From NCBI GenBank assembly GCA_027924585.1, contig BSBM01002060.1, forward strand, positions 248,001-312,000: a DNA stretch of 64,000 nucleotides. The letters are read 5' to 3'. Below, one piece after another: positions 23,040 to 36,700 of this stretch. The DNA is from Larix kaempferi (Eukaryota > Streptophyta > Pinopsida > Pinales > Pinaceae). A program made the translations under genes and the position numbers. The stretch's first letter is position 1. Every line of letters starts with the position of its first letter. A model generated the notes under the pieces. It was given only the letters and a program-made list of their open reading frames with translations, had not been told where the DNA came from and searched no databases.

Positions 23040-26000
23040 TCCGTGTATAATGTGCTTGCATGAGTTATCTATTGTTATGGTTTCCTCTCCGTTATTATTC
23101 AAGAATGAAGCCATGTTTCTATGTAGTTATGACATATAATTTGTAGCATGACTCTGGGTGTGATACCTAGATTTACGCAAACACGTGGTTCCTTCAACGA
23201 CACACGGAAACTAGGAGATTCATGAACTGCCAGCATTCATGTAAATTAGTTTAAGGTGGAGGAAGCATGGGGGTTCGTGGGGGGCTCATGGTCATTGGAT
23301 TGCAAATGGTGGTGGACATGTGTTGGAAAAATTCTTTTTACAATGGACATGTTGAATCCCGAACACATTGAATCCCGAAGTCACTTTCGAACGAGTGTTG
23401 AAAAGATTGTTTATTTTATTTCATTGTTTTTTTCAAGTATTCAAAATCAAGCTCTGGCTTTTAAACATCGAAATTTCAAATCTCAGAGCTTTGCCTCTTG
23501 ATCACATTTCTAGGTTAGAACATATTTACTTGCATTAGAATTTTTCAATTCTGGGGTATGTGGTTCCCATGTCGAAACCCACTATTTCATCAATAAATTA
23601 TTATTTCCCAATTCTAACCAAGAGTAGTTGTTGCTCCATGTTTTCTTCTCTCCAATAGCGTAGTAGCTTTATTTCTGTACCGGATATCGATTGTAGTTGG
23701 TGACTTGAAGGCTTTAGGAGCTTATGTGCTGGATTTCTTCCTGGTTTCTTCTCCATATTTGGTTGGTGAAAAAAATAATATTAAAACTAGCAAGCTAGTC
23801 CCTATAGAACCATATATAATTTTTGGGGAAAATTCCATAGAACTCTATAGAGCATCCCACCCTTCTGTAGTCGAAAAGTACTCTGTCACAACATGTTTTT
23901 ACAGCAACAATAACTCCCTCGTAGCTCTTTCAATTTCATTCGTATTGATTACTGATTGCATTAGTATAATTCCGCTCATTAATTCCTGAAATACATATGA
24001 ATAAGCATTTATATAAAAAACTTTTACTAACATACAATTATTGTAATCAGTAAAAATGAGAAGGAAGAATTTACATGTCGTTCATCTCGATTTAAACTGA
24101 CTCTCTTCAGGTTTAATCTCGGTAACATTCCTCTCTTTCAACTGGTATTTCCCTGAAATTTTGCTGGACATCTGCAATTTTCTTGGCATCTCAAAGTGAT
24201 AAAATAGTTTGATAATACGGTGACATTTAGCAACACAATCCAAACTTTGAATTCCACAAATCTTTACATGGGAAATAGTAATGTCAACCTTCTATTGATT
24301 TTATCGACACCAAAAAGGGTGGTATTCTTGTGATAAAATTTGATTAATTGGTGGAGCATTTAAATTTGTATGACAACTATCTCCTCGATATACGTCGTAA
24401 AGCTGCATGCAAATTAAAAATTAATTCTAAAACATAATACTTAGACCTCAAAAGTTATGCATTCCTGCCGATGGCTATTTTACTTATCATTTAAAATGAA
24501 TATAGTGAAGGAAAAACTTAATTCACACGGCAAAAAGTTTTTTTTATGTTAAATAATCATGGTGAAAGAGTAAGTAACTTTTGTGGTAATTTGAAGTCAA
24601 ATTCTCATTAGTTATTAATACTCTTATGTTTTTCCCAGAAAACTATCTCACGCAAGATGGGTAAAAGCAAAGGGGATATCCTTAAGAATGACGACAAAAG
24701 ATGTGACATGTAATCATACACATGTCAATGAAAATAGAATTTCATGCATAAATTGTGAAGGCTGATAAAAGGTGCATCTTCCACATGAAAATTAGGTTTT
24801 GTAAAAATGATAGTCGTTGATTCGTTTTTATTGATTTCCATGATCAACTAAATGCAAGCAACTTAATTCAATATTCATTTCACTAATCATTTGCCAGTAA
24901 AAAGTAATGATACAATACGTTTAATAAAGATATTCCATGAAAATATAGTTTAAAATAAAATATGTTTTCCAACTTAAAGATATTCCATGAAAAGAGTTTA
25001 AAAAAATATGTTTTTTCTAATTTGTCAAACTCTTAAACTTGTTTATAATCACAAATTCTATTATAAATTGTAAATTTACAATGTGAATTTTTTAAAATAG
25101 TTGGGTACATGGCAAAATATTGTAGGGAAAAAGGATTTAGGAGGATGTTTTCCATGTATTATGTATATTTTTATATTTTCAAGGTGAAGAGATATGAACT
25201 ATGAACAAGTACGCTACAATGTAATAATTGAAGAGTAACAATGATTGTAGTGTAATTTTATGCATGTCACTTCAAATCAAAAGTGATAGGGATTGATTCC
25301 TATTCCAAATAACCAACTAATATTACTATGTGAATGAAATAGTGAACATCACTATGAGAATAGAAATTATAGGATTTTGTTTTTTTAAAGAACAAGTAAC
25401 CTGTGACCTATTGCCATAAGTTAAGTGGTTATGTTAATAAATTAAAATCGGCTCATTATTATTGATAGTCATACCCCCACAATATTCCCTCCCATTCCAT
25501 TCATAGTGATTGCTTTCAAAGTAAATAATTACATTCATAGTGATTGCTTTTAAAGTAAATAATGTTTGTACTCCTTTACAAAAAGCACATAATAAACATA
25601 ATTATTCAAATAAATATAAATTTGACAATTAAAACTATTCTTTAATTCCAAATTCAATTGGGAAAATCAACTATATTAGTAAATCTATTATTCTTAACAT
25701 CTATATCTTTTATAATAGAGTTATTCAAGCCTTAGTAGACTTCTTCACATGCAATACCATGACCTAATGCAATGGGCTACTCAAATACGTTGGACTAATA
25801 TACATTTGACTTTTTAACCAAATTACTTAACACTATGTTGAATATAATGTTAATATACTTAACATTATCCGGACTCCATGGGACATAGAGAAATGACAAA
25901 ACAACGACACTTATCACATGAACACCATAATTAAAACAAAATATACAAATTATTAAAGTCACGGGCTTTCTATTCCAGGATCGGTGTTGAATTTTACTGA

Positions 26001-27335
26001 AATACACAAATGACAACATATGACATAAAGTATGTAGGACGATGCGGCTCAATTTTTTGATAGGTTTCCTTTTCATTCGAGAAGACGATGGCATGCATAA
26101 GCTTGACCGGTCCTCTTCACTTTGACCTTTGATTTAAATGACTCAACTGTTCACATTCACATTCTACAACAATTAGGTTCAAAGAAGTGTCATGTAGGTG
26201 ATTGTTTGGGGCCCATAGGAGATAACAAATTGTCAATATACAGTCATGAAAACCCTTGTTCATACTATAGCGTGTAAGTCAATTAAACATAAGATCTTGA
26301 TCATACCATTGAGCTCATTGACCTTTTCTCTTTATTTTTTGCTATATTCAAATAAACAAAATGAGGAGCAGGGACTTACTGCTTTGTAGCTATTTCTCTT
26401 ATTTTTTTTTCAAAAATTGATAATTTGAATTTTGAAAATAATTTTAATGAAATTTTAAATATGAAATATTTAAAATATACATTAATTTAAAAAATAACTT
26501 GTTTAAATTAATTGTATTGGAATTTATAATTAAATTTTAGAATTTCTATTAAAAATATATATTTTAAAAATTACTTTTACTATGTTAAATAAAATTTCAT
26601 ATTTTATTTTTATTATGCTAAACAAATTTCAATTTTACTTTTATTATATTAAATAAAATTTTATATTTAATATGATATATTAGTAATTTAAATTTCTAAA
26701 AAAAAAATTGAAATTATATATTAAAAATATTAAAATTTAGAATTTACATTATAAAAACCTATATTTTACAAATTATTTTTAAATTTTAAATCTTATGTCA
26801 AATAATATTTCATATTTAATATGATATATTATTAGTTTAAATTTAAATTTGAAATATATTAAAATAAAATAATTTATGAGAAAAGTTTCTATTGATCAAT
26901 CAATGCTTTAACAAATTTAATTACACATTAAAATTTATAATTCATATTTAAAAAATTTATATTTTCAAAATTTAATTTGATGTTAAATATATAATATTAA
27001 ATACATACTTTAAGATATTATATTTTAAAATTTATATTTAAAAAATTATATTTTTAAAAATTATTTTAAGTTTTAAATTCTATATTAAATAAAATTTTAT
27101 ATTTAATATTATGATGATGATAATTAACGTTTATTTAGTAATTTAGATGTTTTTAAAACAATGTTAAATTGGAATACATTGTTTTATCAATTATATTATT
27201 TTAAATGCATTTTTCTCATGAAAATTTTATTTGATAATTATTAATTTGAAATGTCTTGTTTATATGTGATACTTTTTAATGAAAAGTTTGTTGGTGAAAA
27301 TCTTTCCATTATGTATACATAATTTCTAGAAGGGT
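23040..27335. other. AT-rich intergenic spacer
   Basis: 4.3 kb without a supported gene. It contains a 35-bp direct duplication at 25495-25560. At 26390-27250 the sequence is almost purely A and T, with many TTAAAAT and AATATT words. No LTR, TIR or coding motif was recognised. Confidence 0.5.
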
Positions 27336-27647
27336 TTGTCATGCTCAAGCTCAATGTAATCATTCTATGTGATGTGTTATTTATTTTTTTAGATTAAATC
27401 ACCATAATTGTTATTAGGATAAGATGTAAATTGAAAAACAAAATTAAGTAAATTTTTTTTAAAATTGATATGGAATTAGTATTTAAAATGTACATTGATT
27501 TCATCAACATGGATTGGATTCTAACCTATACTAATAATAATAATTCATAAAAACAAATACTCCTATCTTTTTCACTTTATCATATCTACTTTTCTATTTT
27601 TTTCCCTTCCACCTTATTGCACCTTGACGTGGACTCCCGCTGGCCTT
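27336..27647. repeat. TNL 5' flank shared with 19630-20345
   Basis: These blocks are shared with the relic copy, in order. They show that the receptor's distal flank was duplicated about 7.5 kb apart. Confidence 0.7.
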
Positions 27648-28155
27648 TTATGTCGGTGGATGCCACCTGTTTTGCATAAAGCAGAATGAATTGGTTAGGA
27701 CATCACATCTATTGGTGGATGTCACCTGTTTTACATAAAGAATTGGGCCCAGCTAAAGGAATCATTTCTGTACCAAAGAGACTTCGGTGGGAAAACATAT
27801 GGTCGGTGGTGATACTCAATAATAGAGTTACACGAAGAAATTGGCAGGAATTCACACGGTATTTTCATGGAAAAAGTCATTACACGAATAAATTGGCAGG
27901 AACTTTCACACGGTATTTTCATGGAAAAAGTTATGAAGTTGCAGGACATTGGGTGAAAAATTTATGTCGGTGGATGCCACCTGTTTCGCCTAAAGTATAA
28001 TGGAGTGATTAGGACATCACATCTATTGGTGGACCCAGCTAAAGGAATCATTTCTGTACCAAAGAGACTTCCGTGAGAAAACATGTGGTCGGTGCCACTC
28101 AATAATGGAGTTACGAGAGGAAATTGGCAGGAACTTCTTCCACACGGTATTTTCG
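27648..28155 (+). repeat. Duplicated upstream module of the TNL gene
   Basis: A module of about 315 bp (GTCGGTGGATGCCACCTGTT, CAGCTAAAGGAATCATTTCT, AAATTGGCAGGAA, CACACGGTATTTTC) occurs at 27648 and again at 27963. An extra internal copy of AAATTGGCAGGAA plus CACACGGTATTTTC (near 27836, 27893 and 28120) makes three copies just upstream of the promoter. The ORFs on both strands are repeat by-products. Confidence 0.8.
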
Positions 28156-28210
28156 TCCATCCATTCATTATTAATTTTTTTAACAATAAGAGATAAGAAG
28201 ATTAAATTTC

Positions 28211-28226
28211 CTTATATATATATATT
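28211..28226 (+). promoter_or_regulatory. Probable TATA box of the TNL gene
   Basis: TTATATATATATATT stands alone in mixed sequence about 250 bp before the receptor ATG. The transcription start and 5' UTR would then lie in 28240-28470. No other element was assigned. Confidence 0.45.
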
Positions 28227-28470
28227 GCGCCTTGGTTTGTTGAAAGAAATAAGTGACTCCAGAATCACCCATTTTCATTTTCAAGTGCCGTTTTGTTTCA
28301 GTATCGTTTGGCTGAGATACTGAAACCCAGAGTGTAGCAAAGGCTCAGCTGGTAGATACTTTGCACTGCACTTGTGGGATCATTCAGAGGAACATCTTGA
28401 GGTTAAGCGCTCATTCCCAATCTCTGCAAAACATCTTGGATCTTACTTCTAATTTGTTATTCTGTATCCC

Positions 28471-31400
28471 ATGGCACACGCTAACAGGACACCAGCTCCT
28501 GACGCTCCATCCTCCTCCACTGCATCCACCTCAAATGTCGACAACGACAGCTATGTCTTTGATGTCTTCATTAATCATAGAGGCCCCGATGTCAAGACAA
28601 CCTTTGCCACTCCTCTCTACGAAAGCCTTTGCAAACATGATTTGCGAGTATTTTTAGATAAGCCGGAATTGCAAAGAGGAGAGAACACAACTCCTCAAAT
28701 TGAAAGCGCCATTCGAACAGCATCTGTGCATGTCGCAATTTTCTCTTCTCGTTATGCGGAGTCACGATATTGTCTCGAAGAGCTCGCAATGATGGTGGAC
28801 TGTATGTCCAAGTCCAGCTCCACCATTATCCCGGTCTTCTACGGTGTCAAGCCCTCCGAGCTTCGGGACAAAAATGGAGTCTACGGCCAAGCCCTCTTCA
28901 AGCACGAGAAAACATTCGACCCTAGCACTATTGAACAATGGAGGAATGCTCTCTTTCAAGCTTCAAATATACAAGGTTTCGACCGAGAGGCGTACCATGG
29001 GTGAGAATCCCACCTCTCCTTGTAAATTTGTTGGATTGATTGATAGATGGCGTATTGTTTTGTTGAGATCTTTAATTATGTTTTACAGGCGTTTAGTTTT
29101 TATCTCATAGTTTGGGTTTTGTTTAGATATTATTTCATATTTTGGGTTTTCTTAAGTAAATCAACAAATTAATCTTAGTATAACATATATACAGTAGAAA
29201 TTCAGCCACCTCTTTACTTATCACTGTACTAGTTATGTATACTTGTAAAGTGACTCCGCTTTCCCCTGGTATTCAGCCCCAAAGAAGAAGATTTGCTGGG
29301 AGACATCGTGGAAGGAGTCTTGAAAAATGTTAAAAGACCGTTGCATGTGTCCGAATATCCAAAAGGCTTGGAACAAAAGTTAAAAGATTTTGAAAGCAGA
29401 GTGTCATTGCAGCAGGAAAGCGGAAAGGTTAGAGTTATAGGAATTGCGGGCCTTGGTGGGGTTGGCAAAACCACCCTAGCGAAGGAATTTTTTAACCGTC
29501 AGAGATCAAATTACAAGCGATCTTGCTTTCTATTTGATATAAGAGAAAATTCTTTAACTACCTTGCAGAGTTACCTTCTCGAGGACTTGACTCAATCGAG
29601 TGTGCAAATACGCAGCCCTGAAGACGGTAAAGGAAAGCTCAGAAGGTATCTCTCATCTTCTCATGCTCTAATTATTTTTGATGATGTGGATAATATTCAG
29701 CAGATGGATGCATTACTTTTGCCAGCGAAGGATGTCCTGAACACCGGTAGCCTAATTTTAGTGACATCTCGCAATAAGGATGTTCTCATAAGCTCAGGCA
29801 TCCCTGAGACATCCATTTATGGGCTAACAGGCCTCAATCCACTGCACTCCAAAGAGCTTTTTTGCTCGCATGCGTTCGGCCAGTCTCATCCTATTGTAGG
29901 ATTTGAGAAAGTCGTTGGAGAGTTTTTAGATGTTTGCCATGGATTACCATTATCTCTTAAAGTGCTTGGGGCACTTGTTCATGGGGAAAATGATTTGAAA
30001 CATTGGAAAGATCAATTGCGGAAGATCATCAAAATACTTCCTGGCGATATCCAAAGGATACTTAGAGTTAGCTTTGACAGTCTCGAAGAAGAGGAGCAGC
30101 ATATATTCTTAGACATCGCCTGTTTCCTTATAGGAGAAAACAGCGATACCGCCATACGTATATGGGACGAGGGACGGCTGGGTCTTCGGAAGTTGGAAAA
30201 GAGATGCCTTATAGAGGTGGACAGCGAAAATCGTATAAGAATGCACGACCACCTGAGAGACCTGGGCAGATATCTGGCGGAGAAGGAACCTCCTGGACAT
30301 GAGCTTCGGCTTTGGCACCCACCTGACAACTTTCTTCATAATATTTCCGGGCAGTCACCTGTACGTATTTTGAAACAATTGAATGACTTTCATCATAGTG
30401 TTGTTTGATCAAAAATGTCCATAAGTTTTGAATGAATCTTGTTTCTAACAGTTCCAAGTAAAAATTCAGGTGCGTGGAATTAGCTTGTTTCATGGAGATG
30501 ACCCTGAACAATCTTTCGAAGAATTTTTGGGCAGCTGCAACCTAAGCAGGTTGCAGTTGCTTATGGCAGAAGGTGATTTTGTTGAATGGGTACTCAGAGT
30601 TGGGCAGTTTCGGAACCTAAGATATCTCCGTTGGGAAACTTGTCTGAAGTCCTCTTTATCTTCCTCGATTCCAATCAAGAATTTAAGAGTGTTGTATATA
30701 GAGGGGGAACATTTGCAAACGCTCTGGCAAGATGAATCTCAGGTAGTCATGCTATTTTTTATTTCTTTACAGATCTGTTGTTTTGTGATTTTTCTTCTGA
30801 TTGCAAAACTTATTTGCATTTGAATATTGCCGCCTCATACATAATGCCAAATATTGAAATTGACAGGGTGAAACCCCACCTTAATAATGTGAACATTGCA
30901 GGTACCTTTGCAGTTGAGGGAATTGTATATTGATGCGCCAATTTCAAAGGTTCCAAAGTCCATTGGGAAGATGGTGCACCTCGAAAAATTGATCTTGCAC
31001 AGTAGTTATTTAGAAACTTTGCCTGATGAATTCTGCTATCTGCATTCCTTGGAACACCTGGACTTAAGTTGGTGTCAATTGACGCTGCTGCCAGATTCAG
31101 TCGGGCGCTTGACTAGCCTCCGAAGCCTCCACTTGACCGGATGCTCCACTTTACAGGCGCTCCCAGATGGCGTGAGACGATTAACGAGCCTCCAGATCCT
31201 CGACTTGAGCGAGTGCTCGGCTTTGCAGGCGCTCCCGGATGCCGTGGGGGGATTAACGAGCCTCCAGACCCTCGACTTGAGCCGCTGGTCCTCTTTGCAG
31301 GCGCTCCCGGATGCCGTGGGGGGATTGACGAGCCTCCAGACCCTCGACTTGAGCGGCTGCTCCTCTTTGCAGGCGCTCCCGGATGCCGTGGGGGGATTGA

Positions 31401-33779
31401 CGAGCCTCCAGAGACTCGACTTGAGCAGCTGCTCCTCTTTGCAGGCGCTGCCGGATGCGGTGGGGGGGTTAACGAGCCTCCAGACACTCGACTTGAGGAG
31501 CTGCTCCGCTTTGCAGGCGCTGCCGGATGCGGTGGGGGGGGTTAACGAGCCTCCAGAGACTCGACTTGAGGAGCTGCTCCGCTTTGCAGGCGCTCCCGGA
31601 TGCCGTGGGGGGATTGACGAGCCTCCAGACCCTCTACTTGAGCGGCTGCTCCTCTTTGCAGGCGCTCCCGGATGCCGTGGGGGGATTGACGAGCCTCCAG
31701 ACCCTCTACTTGAGCGGCTGCTCCTCTTTGCAGGCGCTCCCGGATGCCGTGGGGGGATTAACGAGCCTCCAGACCCTCGACTTGAGCCGCTGGTCCTCTT
31801 TGCAGGCGCTCCCGGATGCCGTGGGGGGATTGACGAGCCTCCAGACCCTCTACTTGAGCGGCTGCTCCTCTTTGCAGGCGCTCCCGGATGCCGTGGGGGG
31901 ATTGACGAGCCTCCAGACCCTCGACTTGAGCGGCTGCTCCTCTTTGCAGGCGCTCCCGGATGCCGTGGGGGGATTGACGAGCCTCCAGAGACTCGACTTG
32001 AGCAGCTGCTCCTCTTTGCAGGCGCTGCCGGATGCGGTGGGGGGGGTTAACGAGCCTCCAGACCCTCGACTTGAGCCGCTGGTCCTCTTTGCAGGCGCTC
32101 CCGGATGCCGTGGGGGGATTGACGAGCCTCCAGACCCTCGACTTGAGCGGCTGGTCCTCTTTGCAGGCGCTCCCGGATGCCGTGGGGGGATTGACGAGCC
32201 TCCAGACCCTCTACTTGAGCGGCTGGTCCTCTTTGCAGGCGCTCCCGGATGCCGTGGGGGGATTGACGAGCCTCCAGACCCTCTACTTGAGCGGCTGGTC
32301 CTCTTTGCAGGCGCTCCCGGATGCCGTGGGGGGATTGACGAGCCTCCAGACCCTCGACTTGAGCGGCTGCTCCTCTTTGCAGGCGCTCCCGGATGCCGTG
32401 GGGGGATTGACGAGCCTCCAGACCCTCTACTTGAGCAGCTGCTCCTCTTTGCAGGCGCTGCCGGATGCGGTGGGGGGGGTTAACGAGCCTCCAGACACTC
32501 GACTTGAGGAGCTGCTCCGCTTTGCAGGCGCTGCCGGATGCGGTGGGGGGGGTTAACGAGCCTCCAGAGACTCGACTTGAGGAGCTGCTCCGCTTTGCAG
32601 GCGCTCCCGGATGCCGTGGGGGGATTGACGAGCCTCCAGACCCTCTACTTGGGCGGCTGCTCCTCTTTGCAGGCGCTCCCGGATGCCGTGGGGGGATTGA
32701 CGAGCCTCCAGACCCTCGACTTGAGCGGCTGGTCCTCTTTGCAGGCGCTCCCGGATGCCGTGGGGGGATTAACGAGCCTCCAGACCCTCGACTTGAGCCG
32801 CTGGTCCTCTTTGCAGGCGCTCCCGGATGCCGTGGGGGGATTGACGAGCCTCCAGACCCTCTACTTGAGCGGCTGGTCCTCTTTGCAGGCGCTCCCGGAT
32901 GCCGTGGGGGGATTGACGAGCCTCCAGACCCTCTACTTGAGCGGCTGCTCCTCTTTGCAGGCGCTGCCGGATGCAGTGGGGGGGTTAACGAGCCTCCAGA
33001 GACTCGACTTGAGGAGCTGCTCCGCTTTGCAGGCGCTCCCAGATTCAATGGAGAAACTAACGGGCCTCACAGACCTCTATTTGAGCAGGTGCTCCGCTTT
33101 GCAGGCGCTCCCAGATTCAGTGGGGAGCTTAACGAGCCTCCAAAGCCTGTGCTTGAGCGGGTGCTCCGCTTTGCAGACTCTCCCAGACTCAGTGGGGAGC
33201 TTAACGAGCCTCCAAGACCTGCCCTTGAGCGGGTGCTCCGCTTTGCAGGTGCTTCCAGATTCAGTGGGTAGTTTAACTAACCTCGAAAGTCTGCACTTGA
33301 GCTGGTGTTCCGCTTTGCAGGCGCTCCCAGATTCAGTGGGAAGCTTAACGAGCCTTGAGGGAATCTTCTTATACGGGTGCTCCTCTTTGCGGGCGCTCCC
33401 AGATTCAGTAGGGAGAATAACGAGCCTCCGAAGCCTTTTCTTGAACCGGTGGTCCACTTTGCGAGCGCTCCCAGATTCAGTGGGGAGCTTAACGAACCTC
33501 CGACGCCTCGACTTGAGCGGTTGCTCCACTTTACAGGTGCTCCCAGATTCAATGGGGAACTTAAAAAGCCTCAAAATCCTCGACTTGAGCGGGTGCTCCA
33601 GTTTGCAGGGGCTCCCAAATGCTGTGAGGAGTTTAACTAGCCTCGAAAACCTCGACTTGAGCGGGTGCTCCACTTTGCAGACGTTCACAGATTCAGTGGG
33701 GAGCTTACCGAGCCTCGAAAGCCTCGACTTAGCGGGTGCTCCACTTTGCAGGCTCTCCCAGATTGAGTGGGGAACTTAA
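28471..33779 (+). CDS. TIR-NBS-LRR immune receptor (TNL), frame broken in the LRR
   Basis: An intracellular receptor that would detect pathogen effectors and signal by TIR NAD-cleaving activity. Exons are 28471-29000, 29277-30360, 30452-30742 and 30902 onward, with GT/AG introns of 276, 91 and 159 bp and matching phases. Exon 1 is the TIR domain (FDVFINHRGPDVK; BB-loop area RGENTTPQ; YCLEEL keeps the catalytic Glu). Exon 2 is NB-ARC: P-loop GLGGVGKTT (residue ~235), IIFDDVD, LVTSRNKD, GLPLSLKVLG, and MHDHLRDLGR as the MHD motif. Exon 3 links to the LRR. Exon 4 has about 37 LRRs of 24 residues (LTSLQTLDLSGCSSLQALP). An extra G at 31534-31541, 32039-32046, 32472-32479 and 32545-32552 moves the frame each time. 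A lost base near 33729 and TGA 33764-33766 spoil the C-terminus, so 33779 is only the last frame's stop. Without correction, translation ends at 32050. Confidence 0.85.
31089..33740 (+). repeat. 72-bp LRR-coding tandem array, ~37 units
   Basis: Units of 72 bp encode 24 residues each. The central ~25 units (31220-33040) are nearly identical at DNA level, while units at both ends are diverged. That pattern is expected from unequal exchange in the middle. Two unit types alternate: one with GATGCCGTGGGGGGATTG and one with GATGCGGT followed by a longer G run. Because 72 is divisible by three and the units lack stops, every forward frame and one reverse frame is open. The long Pro/Gly-rich and Ser/Arg-rich ORFs are artefacts. 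Confidence 0.95.
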
Positions 33780-36700
33780 CCAGCCTGCGATTCAAAGCCT
33801 CTCAATGCGGGAGTGTTCCAATTTGCAGATGTTGGGGAGCTCCTTGAAGAAGGCTTGTCGTGTATGGATGTCCGAAACTGCTATGGGTTGCGGGAGTGTA
33901 GTCGAACAGCTGCGCCAACGACCGGGGGAAGACTTCATCGAAGAAACGTAGTTCTAAAATATAACGGCACTTTGTAATTACAATCGTGGCCTTAAGCTTT
34001 ACCGGTATTGAATCATATTCAAAATGAATCCTACGATCCACCGAATGTTATTTCTTATTTCATTTGATGTTATAAATATGGTATGGCAGTGCAACTGTAA
34101 GAACGATCTAATCACTTTAAAAAATATTGTATGGCATTGCAACTTTAATAACTATCTAATCAGTTTATTGCGCTATAATGATTTAAATGTAGTTAATGTT
34201 TTTTTATTTTTTTATTTTCATTTTGATACCAACGACTCTGTAGCGAGAGGCAGAGAAAGGGACCTGTAGATGTGGAGAGATTTGCGAAGAGGGCACACGT
34301 GACTCATGTGGTGAACGATTATATGCTCTCCAGTGAATTCAGTTTTTTTATTATATGCTCTCCAGTGAATTCGCTTGATGAGTAAAAGTTTAAGCAACGA
34401 AGTGTTAATAGCAAATGGCCAAAGACTCAAAGAGAAAAAGTTCCTATTAATATGACTTGATTTTATGTTTTATAGGATGTTTGATTTATTTCAAGTGATA
34501 GGCTAGTTTTGACCTTTTGAGTGGGTGATAATAATGTTTATATTTTTTTACAATATATCTTACTCGATCCAAAAAGTGTAAAAGAATATGGAAAAAAAAA
34601 GAAGAGTGTTCCAAGATCAAGTGTTTTGATGGAGTCTTTATTGATTTCCCAAAGCTGAGTTTGATTCTTTAACTTACCTGTTTGGAGAGGGAGTCACTCT
34701 CAGAGTTCCTTTCCCGGAAGGTATGAATGCTAATTATTTTCTCATATAATGGTCTAAGATATATGTTTTTAAGTGGAACTTTGTTGCTAAGCAATCTATG
34801 ACTAAAAGCGAATCCTCATAGACGTATAAGTACTTTTTTTATTTTATTTTTTTGTACATGGGAGTTAATTCTGCCATATTGTTGGTGGCCTCTCCAATAA
34901 GAATTTAAGACACTATTAATAATAAATTGTTTTATAAACTTTTACTCAAAGTTATATTTTTATATTAGTGTTTCCTAGAACAATACAAACTAGCAATTGC
35001 CCCAAGGGGTGCAAAGGAACGCCGAAGGGAGAATAAATGACAAGTAAAGTAGGGGAGGACATTTCAGCCCTAGATGGAATGAACGAAATGTTCTGCATTG
35101 AAGTAAAAGATAAACAAAGAGAATTTATTTTTTCTTCACAAGTATCTTTAAAGTTGGTTTTCCCTTGTACAAAATATGTTGTTCTGGTAAGTAGTGATAA
35201 ACAATCAAGTTTTTGTTTTTCTTTGTTCAGGAATCCATGAAAAAATATACAATATGAAATAGGAGAGGGACATGGATTGCTTATAAAAAATTGGTAAAGT
35301 AGAAACCATGAACTCCACAAACTCCACAGTTATCATACATTATTGCAAAATGAGAACTTAAATTGATAAATCATATATACAATGAAGAGAAGGAAGTGTG
35401 ACTATTGAAGAACACATGAAAACAAAGCAACATAGAAGGCATAATTCCAAATAGTTATACATCTTTGGACCTAGCATGCACCATAATATCTCTCTTGGCC
35501 CTCTAGAAAGTCGTACAAACCAATGAGATGAAAACTAACAAAGAGATGTTTGATGTATATAAGGGATATAGGAAAGCAACAAATAACATAAGCACATGAA
35601 TCATAGTCATGATCCAATAACCATTCCAAATTCATTTCTTTACATCTTAATTAACGGACCACATGTGAACTTGAGTCTATCTTGAAATAGAGGCTTATGT
35701 TTATAGCATTGAAGAATGGTCAAATATTGAAGTCAACTATAAGCACACCACCATGAGTCCCAATGTTTTGCTCATTTCTAATATCTAGTGTCTAATCTTT
35801 CTTTAAAATCTAAAAAGGGACATGGAATTCATGTCTTAACTCTTCACACAATAATACATAATGATGAAATGTTCAAATAAAATAATGGTGAAGATAAAAT
35901 ATATAATGAAGAAAAGAGAAAAAAAACATTGAAATTTGTAGTCATGTTTGTTTTATTGGTGGAAGTTTACAAGATCTCTTTGTTGTATTCCCTTAGGAGT
36001 CCCATCAGCCTTCAATCTTTTGAACTTTGATAACAAGAAACAAAGATCCATAAGAGTAGTAAAGTGTAATATTGAAAGTTAACATTAATTAAATTCGAGT
36101 ACACTATAAATACACAAAAATAATCATTTCAATTTTCTTTAATATGATTATTATAATCTATATCAAATTCACAAAAATATATATTAATATTACCTTAAAA
36201 TTTTGGTAACACTAAAGTGTAATGCCAAATAATAAATACTTAATTGTATTAAAATCATTCAACTAAAATATAATACAAATCTTAACAATCTATAACATGT
36301 ATTTCACTAAAATTTATTTTTTTTCTATCAAAATTTACAAAAGTAATTTATAAAAAAAAATCTATACTCAAAATAAAACAATTGATATATTATAAATATC
36401 TTAGTATGAAAGTCATATGTTTAATTTTTATTTTAGATCTAAATGAAATTTAAAACTTAACCATTGTAATTTTAAAATTTTAAAATGTTTAAAATGAGAT
36501 GTATTTTGAAAATGTTTAAATTAAGGTGCATAAAAGTTATTTTATGTTGGTTAGTATTTGTAAAATTTAAGAGTTTTACAAAAAAATGGAAAGAAAAGTA
36601 TCTATGTTGAAGTGAAAAAGTGAGTAGTAAAATAGATATCATGAAGAGCTTCTTCCTCGTCCATTTTTGTTGTTTGCAACATTGATCCATGTTATTTATT

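Noticed and set aside
31534-32552. Programmed ribosomal frameshifting at the G8 runs
   Set aside because: Four successive shifts would be needed in one message, and sister units have the in-frame G7. Lesion copying or sequencing error is simpler.
31113-33688. Long ORFs on both strands in the LRR array (Gly/Pro-rich forward, Ser/Arg-rich reverse, up to 333 codons)
   Set aside because: They are out-of-frame readings of stop-free 72-bp units. Only the LTSLQ..L.LP reading matches a protein family.
34952-35320. 122-residue minus-strand ORF
   Set aside because: No recognisable motif, composition like its spacer, and no splice or promoter context.
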